64,000 bases of DNA, taken from NCBI GenBank assembly GCA_946998205.1, contig CAMPYJ010000006.1:1-64000 (forward strand). The letters are read 5' to 3'. This document shows, in pieces, positions 27,255-36,528 of this stretch (position 1 is its first letter; each line of letters opens with the position of its first letter). Made by a program: the position numbers and the translations under genes. This stretch comes from an uncultured Prevotella sp. (GTDB lineage: Bacteria; Bacteroidota; Bacteroidia; Bacteroidales; Bacteroidaceae). Under the pieces are notes generated by a model, which saw only the letters and a program-made list of their open reading frames with translations, was not told the DNA's origin and made no database searches.

Positions 27255-28861
27255 GCATAGAAGAAAAGATAGAAGCGCTCGAATTTCTATGGGAAGCGTA
27301 TTTCAAGTGCTTTTCTGTTCCTTTTGGCAAAAACTTATTGAAAATCTATCAAGAAGAAATTGATATGTCAGAATGCCGTAAGATACGGCAAATGCCAATG
27401 TTTCTTGGATTCATTCAACCGACTACGACGAGCCTTTCAAATTACCAACTAACTCCAGCAGGAGAAAAGCTCATAACCTCCAAACGAAAGGACGAGATTT
27501 TCCTCCGCCAAATGCTTAAATTTCAAGTGCCGTCCCCTTACCACAAGCCATCAAACAAGGCTGCGAAATTCTGTGTAAAACCATATTTGGAAATGCTCCG
27601 TTTGGTAAGAACAATGGGAACATTGAAATTCGATGAGCTTCAAATGTTCGGAATGCAGCTTACCGACTGGCACGATTTTGAGCATATCATTCAGAAAATA
27701 GAAACATTCCGCATAGAAAAAGCGAAGCACAAAGGTAGTTATAGGGTGTTCAAGGCTGAATATCTGAACAACGAACTGAAACAAATCTATGAGGAACGTA
27801 TAGAGCAAGGGGAAACGCAGACGAGAGAAAGCACAGATGCTTCGCTTGAAAAGTTCCTGCGTACGCAGTCAAGCAATATGCGAGACTACGCAGACTCTTG
27901 CTTCAGATATTTAAGAGCGACGGGGCTTGTTAATGTTTCTCAGATTGGAAAATCGCTGTCTATTGTTCCCGAGAGAATTGAAGACGTGGATTTCCTGTTA
28001 GAAAAAACAGACCGAAACCCGCTTACATTTGAGGACGAAGAGGCCTATTGTGCTTATCTCGGAAACGCAAATACGCCGGAATTGCTGACCGATGACAAGA
28101 ACAGTCTGCTTGAAAAGCTACATGCTGAATTTCCCGAACGAGCAATTTCGGAATCATCTTCCACAGAAGAACTGAAAGATTTACTTAGCGAACTGCGAGA
28201 CGAGCGACGCGAATACAGGATTAAAAACGAGGTGAAATCTATAAAGGAATACAAACTTTATGATGATATACAATCCGTTTTCGCTGATATTGCAGCCAAA
28301 AAGTTCTACGACAACCCCATCATGCTGGAATGGAACACATGGCGAGCCATGACAATGCTTGACGGCGGAGACATTAAAGCTAATCTTCATTTCGATGATT
28401 TCGGTAAACCTTTGTCAACGGCAGCAGGAAACATGGCTGACATTGTCTGTGATTATGGCGAATTCTTCGTTACCGTTGAGGTAACGATGGCTTCGGGACA
28501 AAAACAATTTGAAATGGAAGGCGAACCAGTGAGCAGACATCTCGGCAAGCTGAAAGTAGCAACTGGAAAACCATGTTATTGTTTGTTCGTTGCCCCTACC
28601 ATCAACGACGCCAGCATCTCTTTCTTCTACATGCTCCATAAAACCAACATCGCAATGTATGGAGGGAAATCGACCATAGTGCCAATCCCACTTAACCTCT
28701 TTAGGAAGATGGTTGAAGACTCCTATAAAGCAAGTTATAAACCTAAGCCCAGAAACGTAAAGGATTTTTTTGAAACATCTAATGTTTTGGTACAAGAAAC
28801 TAATGATGAGAAGACATGGTATGAGAGCCTGTGCGAAAAAGCAATGGATTGGTTAAGGTAA
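27251..28861 (+). CDS. AlwI-family type IIS restriction endonuclease
   Basis: A 536-aa endonuclease related to AlwI and the nicking enzyme N.BstNBI, which recognise GGATC- or GAGTC-like sites and cut outside them. The N-terminal half is a helical recognition region; the C-terminal catalytic domain has MLEWNTWRAM (Glu360), MADIVCDYGEFFVTVEVTMA (Asp397 and Glu410) and EGEPVSRHLG (about 423-432), the family signature. All parts look intact and the length is usual. Translation is coupled to the HARE-HTH gene. The partner methyltransferase is truncated, so either this enzyme is inactive or another methylase protects the chromosome. The A+T-rich codon use differs from the neighbouring GC-richer genes and suggests transfer. 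The GGATC specificity is inferred from the family. Confidence 0.85.
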   Translation: MSIEEKIEALEFLWEAYFKCFSVPFGKNLLKIYQEEIDMSECRKIRQMPMFLGFIQPTTTSLSNYQLTPAGEKLITSKRKDEIFLRQMLKFQVPSPYHKPSNKAAKFCVKPYLEMLRLVRTMGTLKFDELQMFGMQLTDWHDFEHIIQKIETFRIEKAKHKGSYRVFKAEYLNNELKQIYEERIEQGETQTRESTDASLEKFLRTQSSNMRDYADSCFRYLRATGLVNVSQIGKSLSIVPERIEDVDFLLEKTDRNPLTFEDEEAYCAYLGNANTPELLTDDKNSLLEKLHAEFPERAISESSSTEELKDLLSELRDERREYRIKNEVKSIKEYKLYDDIQSVFADIAAKKFYDNPIMLEWNTWRAMTMLDGGDIKANLHFDDFGKPLSTAAGNMADIVCDYGEFFVTVEVTMASGQKQFEMEGEPVSRHLGKLKVATGKPCYCLFVAPTINDASISFFYMLHKTNIAMYGGKSTIVPIPLNLFRKMVEDSYKASYKPKPRNVKDFFETSNVLVQETNDEKTWYESLCEKAMDWLR

Positions 28862-28899
28862 CGATGATATTTTGGTATTTGAGAGGTCTTCTACAATAA

Positions 28900-29094
28900 G
28901 GGCGGTTCTATAAATTAGCTTTGACAGATTGTGAGGCTATTTTTGAGGTCAATTTGTTTGTGAGTGAAGGAGTATAGCGAGCTATACGACTGAACGAACA
29001 AGCAAATTGAACCAAAAAGAATCCACAAGATGACAAAACGTAAAAAGACTGACATTAAAAAAAAAAAATACAGTGGTAATTTATAGAACCGCCC
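28900..29094 (-). mobile_element. MITE-like element, copy 4 (short form, with target duplication)
   Basis: 195 bp, inverted relative to copies 1-3, with perfect termini. It is flanked on both sides by ATAA (28896-28899 and 29095-29098), a clean 4-bp target duplication. It sits 38 bp after the AlwI-like gene. The remaining gap to 29287 has no gene. Confidence 0.93.
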
Positions 29095-29287
29095 ATAATC
29101 TTGATGCATGAGAAGCATTACACGCATCATTAACTATTCATCCAAAACACGCATAAAAACATAATGATAGAGAAGGCATGTTGCCTACTATGCCAAAAGA
29201 GAAACGATGCGGATCTTTCATCTCTTCATTGTTTTTTTGCATTCAAGCTTTTCTAAAAGAAAGATGACTTTCTTTCTCCCCACTGTC

Positions 29288-29316
29288 TTGTTATTTGGAA
29301 AATTTATGTATATTTG
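29288..29316 (+). promoter_or_regulatory. Promoter of the GT2-DUF4922-SpoIID gene
   Basis: TTG (29288-29290), an 18-nt spacer, and TATATTTG (29309-29316). The -7 box overlaps the first possible ATG (29314), so translation must start later, at the ATG of 29365. Confidence 0.65.
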
Positions 29317-29364
29317 CATGACACTCCAGTTACCGAGATCCACATTCATGTAAAAACCAAAATA

Positions 29365-32300
29365 ATGAGAGAAAAAATAGACTGCTTCCTGCCATGCGAC
29401 AACCTCGCCGCGATGGAGAATACCCTTCACGACTTGCGACAAAGCAAGTGCGTACGACAAATTTACCTGATGGTTTCGGAGCAGTTCGCACAGGAGAACG
29501 AAGCGCCTCACGACTGTTCATTCGTCCGCGTCAACCGTCTCACGTCATCCGAAACGATGCGGGAAATGGCCCAACTGGCCAGCGCCGAGTACATCCTGCT
29601 GAGCCTGAAAGCCACGCCATTCACGCTGGGGTTTCATGCCGTGGACCGATGGCTGCGCGTGGCGGTAGACGCTGACGCCGCCTGCGTGTACAGCGACCGT
29701 TACGTCTGCGAGGACGGAAAGCGGCTGCCGCATCCCGCGATCGACTACCAGGAGGGGAGCATCCGGGATGATTTTGACTTAGGACAGCTGCTGCTGCTGA
29801 AGACAGAAGCCTGCAAGGCTTTCGCAGAACAGGCCGGCAGAGACGACTACCGGTTTGCCGGGTTCTACGACCTGCGCCTCTTTCTCAGCACGCAAGGCGC
29901 CATGTTCCACCTCGACGAGATGCTTTATACCGAGCAGGAGGTAGACAACCGACTGAGCGGAGAGAAACAGTTTGACTATGTGGACCCGAACAACAGGGAG
30001 GCGCAGGAAGAGATGGAGCGCGCAGCCACGGCACACCTCTCGGTGCTGGGCGCGAAGATAGACGCCACGGCGTGCGACCTACCCGACTTTGAAGAGCAGC
30101 ACTTCGAGTTTGAAGCCTCGGTAATCATCCCTGTATTCAACCGCGAAAAGACAATCTCCGACGCTATCAAGTCAGCATTCGCACAACAAACCACATTTCC
30201 TTTCAACGTGATGGTGGTAGACAACCATTCAACAGATGACACTACCCGTATCGTAGAGAAATTGACTCGCACTTATGAACGATTGATTCACCTCATCCCC
30301 GAGCGTACCGACCTGGGCATCGGCGGGTGCTGGAACATGGCCGTGAACGATGAACGCTGCGGACGCTTCGCCGTACAGCTGGACAGCGACGACCTGTATT
30401 CGTCGCCCCAAACGCTGCAACGCCTGATAAACGCCTTCTATGAGCAAGGGGCCGCCATGATGATAGGCAGCTACCGCCTGTGCGACTTCAATCTGCAAAC
30501 AATACCGCCGGGCCTTATCAGTCATAGCGAATGGACAGACGAGAACGGTCCGAACAATGCCATTCGCATCAACGGGCTTGGAGCTCCCAGAGCCTTTTTC
30601 ACCCCCCTGCTGCGACAGATACAGGCACCCGACACCAGCTATGGCGAAGACTATGCGCTGGGACTGCTCTTCTCGCGCAAATACAAGATTGGGCGCATCT
30701 TCGACGAGCTGTACCTCTGCCGGCGATGGAACGGCAACAGCGACCATGACTTGAGCGTGGAGAAACAGAATAGGAACAACCTATACAAAGACCGACTGCG
30801 CACCTTGGAGATTCAGGCGCGCCGGCAAATGATGAGCGGAAAGAACGAAAGCATGGCGGAGAGCCAGCTGCACCGGTTCACCAACCGCCAACTGGAGGTT
30901 TGGGAAAGCGCCCACCGGCGGTTCAGAGACCTCAAGCAGGTGGAGACCCGGCAGCTGCTTCTGGGCGACAACAGCTTCACCGTTCAGTTCAACCCAGCGC
31001 GGATGGTGTCGACGGGTGCCAAGATTGACCACAAATCACTGGCCGCCCGCCCTTGCTTCCTCTGCGGGAAAAACCGACCAGACGAACAGATGACGAAGAC
31101 GATTGACGAGGATTTTGAACTGCTCATCAATCCCTTCCCCATCCTACCCGAACATTATACCATCCCACTTCGGAGGCACGAACCCCAACAAATAGCCCCG
31201 CATTATGCGGAAATATACAAGCTGCTGGATTGTTTTCCCGAGCTGACGGTGTTCTACAATGGTCCGCGCTGCGGCGCTTCGGCTCCCGACCACGCTCATT
31301 TCCAAGCCGGCAGCAGCGGCATCCTGCCCCTTCAGCAGGCATGGCAACGGCTCGCGCACTCCTTAGAGCCCGTGATGACGCTCGGTGAAGACGACCAGCT
31401 GGCAGTGGTCAAGGCGTATCCCTGCCACGCCTTCGCCATCAAGTGCCGCTCGGCCAAGGCGGGCGAAAAGCTCTTCCGCGAACTGTACCGGGCCCTCCCC
31501 ATGCGCGAGGGTGACACCGAGCCCATGATGAACATCGTGGCTTGGCGGCAGGATGACAGCTATGTCTCGGTGGTGTTCCCCAGAAAGAAGCACCGACCCG
31601 ACTGCTACTTCGCCGAGGGGGCCAACCAAATGCTCATCAGTCCCGGCGCATTAGACATGGCCGGACTGATCATCACGCCCCGGAAAGAAGACTTTGAACG
31701 GCTCACGGCCGCACAACTCGGTCACATCCTGTGCGAGATGAGCATCTCCCAACGGGACATGCAGCATGTGTTGGACCGGCTGGCGAAAGCCTCAAACGCC
31801 AGACAGCCCACCTTCGCCGCCATAGAGAATCACCGAGAGCCCAGCGTGTCGGTAGGAATCGTCAGCGCGGAGGAGATACGTTTCACGCTCAACAAGCCCT
31901 ATCTGGCCAAAGGAGAGGTGGTGTCGGGCGAGCAAACGGTGCGCTTCCACGAGGGTGGCATCGGGTGGAACGGCAACACCTACCGTGAGTTGACGTTTAC
32001 GCCCCATCAAGCTGACGCATCGTTCACGCTCGATGACGTGACCATCGGCGTCAACTTCCACTGGGAACGCAAAGAGTCGCAGACCTTCCCGGGCGTGCTG
32101 CGCCTCATCGTGGACAGCGAGAAGATATGCGCCATCAACGAGCTGCCGGTAGAAACCTACCTCGAGAGCGTCATCTCCAGCGAGATGAGCGCGACGGCCT
32201 CGCTTGAGCTGCTGAAGGCACATGCCGTTATCTCGCGCAGCTGGCTGCTGGCCCAGATGGAGAAACGCCGCAACCTGAAGGAGTCGGCGAACAGCTTCTT

Positions 32301-33159
32301 CTCGTTCGTTCGGAAAGACGACGAGCTGATTAAGTGGTACGACCGAGAAGACCACACGCTCTTCGACGTGTGCGCAGACGACCACTGTCAGCGATACCAG
32401 GGCATAACAAAAGAGACAAGCCCCAACGTAGCCACTGCCATTCGACGCACGCGGGGGCAGATTCTGATGTCGGAAGGCGAGATATGCGATGCCCGCTTCA
32501 GCAAATGTTGCGGCGGCATCAGCGAAGAGTATGAGTGCTGTTGGGAGGATGAGCATAAACCTTATCTGGAAGCCATACGCGACAACCGTCAGCAACTGGA
32601 AGGTAAAGCCGAGCCGCTCATCGACCTGACAGTGGAGAAGAATGCCGAGGAATGGATACGTTCGGCGCCCGACGCCTTCTGCCACACCACCGACAGAAAG
32701 ATTCTCTCGCAGGTGTTGAACGACTATGACCAAGAGACGGTCGACTTCTATCGATGGAAAGTGAGCTACACCCAAATGGAGCTGAAAGCTCTCATCGAGC
32801 AGAAGACGAACATGACCTTTGGCGATATTCTGGACTTGATGCCGCTGGAGCGAGGCAAGAGCGGACGCATATCCCGCCTCAAAATCGTTGGCAGCGAGCT
32901 GACATTCACCATCGGCAAGGAACTGGAGATAAGAAGAACGCTGTCGGAATCACACCTGTACAGTTCGGCCTTCGTGGTTGACAGGCAGAAAGTGGTTGAC
33001 GGCGTACCACAAAGGTTTGTCCTCACCGGAGCCGGATGGGGTCACGGCGTGGGACTTTGTCAAATCGGCGCCGCCGTGATGGGTGAAGAAGGGTATCGAT
33101 ATGATGAGATATTGACCCACTATTACCACCACGCCAACATCCAAAAACTATACGAATGA
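29365..33159 (+). CDS. GT2-DUF4922-SpoIID fusion protein
   Basis: A 1264-aa multidomain protein with no signal peptide. Residues about 10-205 look like a degenerate GT-A fold. About 250-465 is a family 2 glycosyltransferase (SVIIPVFNREKTI, VVDNHSTDDTT, and the DxD-type LDSDD). About 500-820 is DUF4922, a HIT/GDP-galactose-phosphorylase-like domain with CFLCGKNRP (Cys564, Cys567) and the DHAHFQAG triad (His643, His645, Gln647). About 840-1264 is SpoIID/LytB, a peptidoglycan transglycosylase fold, with the catalytic Glu in VISSEMSA and GWGHGVGLCQIGA near the end. The upstream promoter position rules out the earlier ATG at 29314. An AmpG-like transporter follows. Turnover or sensing of peptidoglycan sugars is plausible, but how a lytic domain would reach its substrate without export is unexplained. 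Confidence 0.85.
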   Translation: MREKIDCFLPCDNLAAMENTLHDLRQSKCVRQIYLMVSEQFAQENEAPHDCSFVRVNRLTSSETMREMAQLASAEYILLSLKATPFTLGFHAVDRWLRVAVDADAACVYSDRYVCEDGKRLPHPAIDYQEGSIRDDFDLGQLLLLKTEACKAFAEQAGRDDYRFAGFYDLRLFLSTQGAMFHLDEMLYTEQEVDNRLSGEKQFDYVDPNNREAQEEMERAATAHLSVLGAKIDATACDLPDFEEQHFEFEASVIIPVFNREKTISDAIKSAFAQQTTFPFNVMVVDNHSTDDTTRIVEKLTRTYERLIHLIPERTDLGIGGCWNMAVNDERCGRFAVQLDSDDLYSSPQTLQRLINAFYEQGAAMMIGSYRLCDFNLQTIPPGLISHSEWTDENGPNNAIRINGLGAPRAFFTPLLRQIQAPDTSYGEDYALGLLFSRKYKIGRIFDELYLCRRWNGNSDHDLSVEKQNRNNLYKDRLRTLEIQARRQMMSGKNESMAESQLHRFTNRQLEVWESAHRRFRDLKQVETRQLLLGDNSFTVQFNPARMVSTGAKIDHKSLAARPCFLCGKNRPDEQMTKTIDEDFELLINPFPILPEHYTIPLRRHEPQQIAPHYAEIYKLLDCFPELTVFYNGPRCGASAPDHAHFQAGSSGILPLQQAWQRLAHSLEPVMTLGEDDQLAVVKAYPCHAFAIKCRSAKAGEKLFRELYRALPMREGDTEPMMNIVAWRQDDSYVSVVFPRKKHRPDCYFAEGANQMLISPGALDMAGLIITPRKEDFERLTAAQLGHILCEMSISQRDMQHVLDRLAKASNARQPTFAAIENHREPSVSVGIVSAEEIRFTLNKPYLAKGEVVSGEQTVRFHEGGIGWNGNTYRELTFTPHQADASFTLDDVTIGVNFHWERKESQTFPGVLRLIVDSEKICAINELPVETYLESVISSEMSATASLELLKAHAVISRSWLLAQMEKRRNLKESANSFFSFVRKDDELIKWYDREDHTLFDVCADDHCQRYQGITKETSPNVATAIRRTRGQILMSEGEICDARFSKCCGGISEEYECCWEDEHKPYLEAIRDNRQQLEGKAEPLIDLTVEKNAEEWIRSAPDAFCHTTDRKILSQVLNDYDQETVDFYRWKVSYTQMELKALIEQKTNMTFGDILDLMPLERGKSGRISRLKIVGSELTFTIGKELEIRRTLSESHLYSSAFVVDRQKVVDGVPQRFVLTGAGWGHGVGLCQIGAAVMGEEGYRYDEILTHYYHHANIQKLYE

Positions 33160-33397
33160 CAGGGAGTAAACGGGAGTGAATGGAAGTAAGTCGGAGTTAA
33201 TAGGAGTTAGCGGGAATTAATTGGGATCAGCAGACAAATGTCTATTTGGTCAAGAAAAGCTCCTAAGCACTCACTGCGTCAGACTATATATTATAAGGTA
33301 ACGTCCGATAACTCCAGTTAACTCCCATCAACTCCCATCAACTCCCAATAGCTTCCAATAACCATTACCTGATACGAATAGCTCCAATCAACTCGGG
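33160..33397. repeat. Minisatellite inverted-repeat spacer
   Basis: The left arm (33163-33228) carries several GGGAGTTAA/GGAGTTAAT-like 11-12-bp units; the right arm (33312-33390) carries the complementary AACTCCCATC units. They flank a unique centre of about 80 bp. The RNA could fold into a long imperfect hairpin between the fusion gene and the transporter gene. No frame of note. Confidence 0.75.
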
Positions 33398-34741
33398 ATG
33401 AAAAAGATCAGCCATCACATATTCAACTTCCCCCCGGACCTTAACCGCGAAGTTAAGGTTCCCTGGAAGTGGATGCCAACGCTATACCTCTTCAAGGGTC
33501 TCACGTTCGTGGCGCTGTTCTTTCTTCCTCTGGTGATTTTCAAGCGTATGGGAACCGACAACGCGGCTGCAACCTTCATCACCGCCTGGCTGATGTTGCC
33601 CGTCGCCATGCGTCCCGTGCTGTCCATCTTCGTGCAGACGGGGCACCGCAACCGCCGGTGGATACTGCTTTCAGAAACGCTGACCATCCTCCCCATGGCA
33701 GGCATGGCGCACGCTCTGGAAAGCTCGCGGTGGCAGGAAGGCAGCCTCACGTGCCTCGGGGTGATGGCCCTCGCGCACGTTTTTCACAACATCGCCATCG
33801 ACAAGTTCAGCCTGCAGGCCGTCAGGCACCACCGCACCTCGTCACTCCGCCTCTTCAAGCTGGCGTTCTACCTGCTGTCCATGCTGGTGGTGCTGGGCGT
33901 CATAGTGATGATAGGCGGCAACCTGGAGGTGATGAACCGAAACATACGCGGTTCGTGGAGCACGGCATGCTACTGCCTCAGCGCCATCCTCGCCGTCGTG
34001 CTGATGTGGCACATCCTCATGATACCACAGTCGGGTGCCGATGACAGAGAGCGGAAGATACGAGTGGCAGACATGTTCTACGCCTGCCTCAACACCAGCG
34101 CCGACCTCGTCCGAACCCCGAGTTCGTGGCCGGGCATCCTTTTCCTGAGCATGTTCCTGCTGCCCTGTACGCTGCTCACACCCGTCTCCATCCTGTTCAT
34201 GCTCGACCTGGGAAGCAGCGGCGGACTGGCACTGTCTCCGCAAGAGTTTGGCTATGTACAAGGAACGGTGAGCGTCTTCGGCTTCATCACCGGCGGCATG
34301 CTTGGCATCCGGCTTCTTCGAAAGGCCGGATTCGGCAACGCGCTCCCCATCATGGCGTTCGCCACCTGCGCCCCCCCACTCTTCTACATCTTTCTCAGCT
34401 ACGCCCTACCCGCCGACATAGGCTGGATAGCGTGCTGCGCGTTCATCGCCCAAGCGGCCTGCGGCCTCGGCACATGCGCCTACCTGCATTACCTCGTGTA
34501 TTACAGCGAGGTGAAACGAGTGTCCACCTACGCCCTGTGCATGTCGCTGGTCACCGTGTCTGTCATGATTCCCGTGATGCTCTCCGGCTCACTTCAGCAA
34601 GCCCTTGGCTACCGTCGCTTTTTCATCCTCACCACCCTTTCGGGCGTCTGCACCCTCATCACGTCGGCCCTGGTGATGATGGACAAGGAACTGACGGAGG
34701 AGAGAAACAAGCAAACCGAAAAGAAAACCATCCGGCAATGA
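33398..34741 (+). CDS. AmpG-like MFS transporter
   Basis: A 447-aa membrane protein with about 12 hydrophobic segments. The N-terminal NREVKVPWKWMPTLYLFKGL and the central GYVQGTVSVFGFITGGMLGI resemble the AmpG/PAT-type major facilitator branch that imports anhydro-muropeptides or acetyl-CoA. Position after the SpoIID-containing fusion supports a cell-wall fragment uptake role. The substrate is not provable from sequence. The C-terminus is a basic cytoplasmic tail. A second possibility is a generic MFS exporter. Confidence 0.75.
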   Translation: MKKISHHIFNFPPDLNREVKVPWKWMPTLYLFKGLTFVALFFLPLVIFKRMGTDNAAATFITAWLMLPVAMRPVLSIFVQTGHRNRRWILLSETLTILPMAGMAHALESSRWQEGSLTCLGVMALAHVFHNIAIDKFSLQAVRHHRTSSLRLFKLAFYLLSMLVVLGVIVMIGGNLEVMNRNIRGSWSTACYCLSAILAVVLMWHILMIPQSGADDRERKIRVADMFYACLNTSADLVRTPSSWPGILFLSMFLLPCTLLTPVSILFMLDLGSSGGLALSPQEFGYVQGTVSVFGFITGGMLGIRLLRKAGFGNALPIMAFATCAPPLFYIFLSYALPADIGWIACCAFIAQAACGLGTCAYLHYLVYYSEVKRVSTYALCMSLVTVSVMIPVMLSGSLQQALGYRRFFILTTLSGVCTLITSALVMMDKELTEERNKQTEKKTIRQ

Positions 34742-34773
34742 GTAGTCGCTACGATGTTTTCCGAACATAAATA

Positions 34774-34803
34774 TTGTAAGAACAGAAGAAATATGTAAGT
34801 TTG
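34774..34803 (+). promoter_or_regulatory. PUL sigma-factor promoter
   Basis: TTG (34774-34776), a 19-nt spacer and TAAGTTTG (34796-34803), a good Bacteroidetes housekeeping promoter about 75 nt before the sigma-factor start. Confidence 0.7.
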
Positions 34804-34878
34804 CACCAGTTTTCTTGTGCCATTGAGGTTGGCTTGAGAAATTAATCTTGCCTACACTGACGTAATCTAACGTATGAA

Positions 34879-35427
34879 ATGACATTATCTGAATACCGCT
34901 TATATTTCAGACAGTTTTATCCCTCATTACTGCTCTACGCCACTCGGCTGTTGGTTCATGGCGACATGGAGGACGTCGTTCAAGATGCATTCGTTGACCT
35001 TTGGCGCCGACGCGATGCGATAGACGATGCGGCTCACGTCAAGTCATTCCTCTATCGGGCCGTGTACACCAAGTCGCTCAATGTCATCAAGCACAGAAGT
35101 GTGGCGAGCGACTATGCTGCCGAGTGTAGTGCCTTGGAGACGATGCGGCTTGCATATTACGATCCCGACAGCAACCCCGTCGACACGGATCTGAAGAATC
35201 AAGAACTACGGGAGAAGATTGACGCGGCCATTGACGAGCTGCCCGACAAACGAAAGCAGATATTCAAGATGAGCTATCTGCACGGCATGAGCAACAAGGA
35301 GATAGCCTGGATCATGGACATCTCCGTGCGCACGGTCGAGGCGCAGCTCTACAAAGCTTTGAGGTTTCTGCGGAACCGCCTGGAGCGTCTCGTGCTGTTG
35401 CTGGTGTTAATGTTTGTTTATGGGTAA
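34879..35427 (+). CDS. ECF RNA polymerase sigma factor
   Basis: A 182-aa extracytoplasmic-function sigma factor. Region 2 (SLLLYATRLLVHGDMEDVVQ, then DAFVDLWRRRD) contacts the -10 element, and region 4 (LPDKRKQIFKMSYLHGMSNK, then EIAWIMDISVRTVEAQL) is the helix-turn-helix. It is followed 35 bp later by a FecR anti-sigma factor and then a SusC with an STN domain. This is the classical trans-envelope signalling set: substrate at SusC, signal to FecR, release of the sigma factor, and PUL expression. Confidence 0.95.
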   Translation: MTLSEYRLYFRQFYPSLLLYATRLLVHGDMEDVVQDAFVDLWRRRDAIDDAAHVKSFLYRAVYTKSLNVIKHRSVASDYAAECSALETMRLAYYDPDSNPVDTDLKNQELREKIDAAIDELPDKRKQIFKMSYLHGMSNKEIAWIMDISVRTVEAQLYKALRFLRNRLERLVLLLVLMFVYG

Positions 35428-35462
35428 GTTGTATTGGCTGCCCGGTTGTATTATAGATAGGA

Positions 35463-36446
35463 ATGGAAGAAATAAGCAACAAACTTCTCAAGAATTATCT
35501 CCTTGGCAAGTGCTCGCCAAAGGAGATGGAGCAACTCACCACATGGGCGCGCGAGTCAGACGAGCATGCCCGGTGGCTGTTCAAGGTGACTGATGCGTAC
35601 CACGCCTACCGCGCGTCACACCAAATTGACGAGGCTCATGTGCAGCGGGCCGAGCTGGACTTGCTGAATCGCATTGCCAAAGAAGAGAAGGTAAGAAAAC
35701 ATAGAAACGGCGTGAGGTGGGCGATGTATGCCGCCGCCGCTGTTCTTGTAGCCCTGTTCGTCATGACCGGCCTGCACTATTGGGGTGATCGAGAGCAAAT
35801 GGTACAAGTTGTAGCTCTCAACGGCGTGCGACATGTGCTGCTGCCAGACAGCAGCGAGGTGTGGCTCAATGCCCATTCCACTCTTCGGTACCCCAAGCAT
35901 TTCAATGACGATGGTCGACAAATGGAGCTGGATGGCGAGGCTTATTTTGAGGTAAAGCCTGATGCCGACAGACCGTTTGTGGTGAAGAATGAGTTCCTTA
36001 CCACCCGCGTGCTGGGAACAAGGTTCAACTTCAGTACCCGCGCCACTGACAATACGGCCGAAGTGACCCTGCTGTCGGGAAAGGTGAAGGTAAGCGGCAA
36101 CCATGGCGAGGGAATGATTACCCTGCGTCCCGACCAGCGGGTCATCCTCGACAAAGCCAGCCGCAGCATGGAGATCGTGCAGACCTACGCACCCGTGTCA
36201 GCCGCATGGCACAACAAAGTTATTCCCTTTACGAACATGCGCATTGACGAGATTGTCAAGGCGCTTGAGGAATACTATGACGTGCGCATCGACATCTCGC
36301 CCCGCCTGCAGAACAGGGCGACCTATACGGGCGTCATCAACTGCCGGCCAACGATTGACTCGGTGCTGGCCGACCTGTCGTACTCCGTTCCGTTTACGTT
36401 CCATCGAAAGAACGGACGCTTGGTTCTCGTAGCGAAACAACCTTGA
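35463..36446 (+). CDS. FecR family anti-sigma factor
   Basis: A 327-aa inner-membrane regulator. The cytoplasmic N-terminus (about 1-80; NKLLKNYLLGKCSPKEMEQL) binds sigma, a transmembrane helix spans about 86-105, and the periplasmic FecR domain follows (LPDSSEVWLNAHSTLRYPKH, then FDVEGEAYFEV-type GEAYFEVKPDADRPFVVK and GTRFNF). The C-terminal DUF4974 region (about 240-320) is the usual STN-interacting part. It pairs with the preceding ECF sigma factor and the following SusC. Confidence 0.95.
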   Translation: MEEISNKLLKNYLLGKCSPKEMEQLTTWARESDEHARWLFKVTDAYHAYRASHQIDEAHVQRAELDLLNRIAKEEKVRKHRNGVRWAMYAAAAVLVALFVMTGLHYWGDREQMVQVVALNGVRHVLLPDSSEVWLNAHSTLRYPKHFNDDGRQMELDGEAYFEVKPDADRPFVVKNEFLTTRVLGTRFNFSTRATDNTAEVTLLSGKVKVSGNHGEGMITLRPDQRVILDKASRSMEIVQTYAPVSAAWHNKVIPFTNMRIDEIVKALEEYYDVRIDISPRLQNRATYTGVINCRPTIDSVLADLSYSVPFTFHRKNGRLVLVAKQP

Positions 36447-36500
36447 CCGCCAGTGCCTACCAGGCACAGGCAAACAATCAAACCAATCAATACCAAGAAG

Positions 36501-36528
36501 CAAGGAGAATGGCATGCCGTTCTCCTTG
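36501..36528 (+). terminator. Terminator-like hairpin after fecR
   Basis: CAAGGAGAA pairs with TTCTCCTTG, with a self-complementary GGCATGCC loop. The U-tract is weak. The rest of 36529-37199 has no supportable gene; it is AT-rich and probably holds the susC promoter. Confidence 0.45.

Noticed and set aside
25809..29094. Composite transposon formed by two MITE-like copies
   Set aside because: Copy 4 has its own perfect ATAA duplication, so it inserted on its own. The outer flanks (TTTA and ATAA) do not match, and no transposase is inside.
29314..29364. Earlier start codon of the fusion gene
   Set aside because: The ATG at 29314 lies inside the -7 box of the likely promoter, so it cannot be in the transcript from that promoter.
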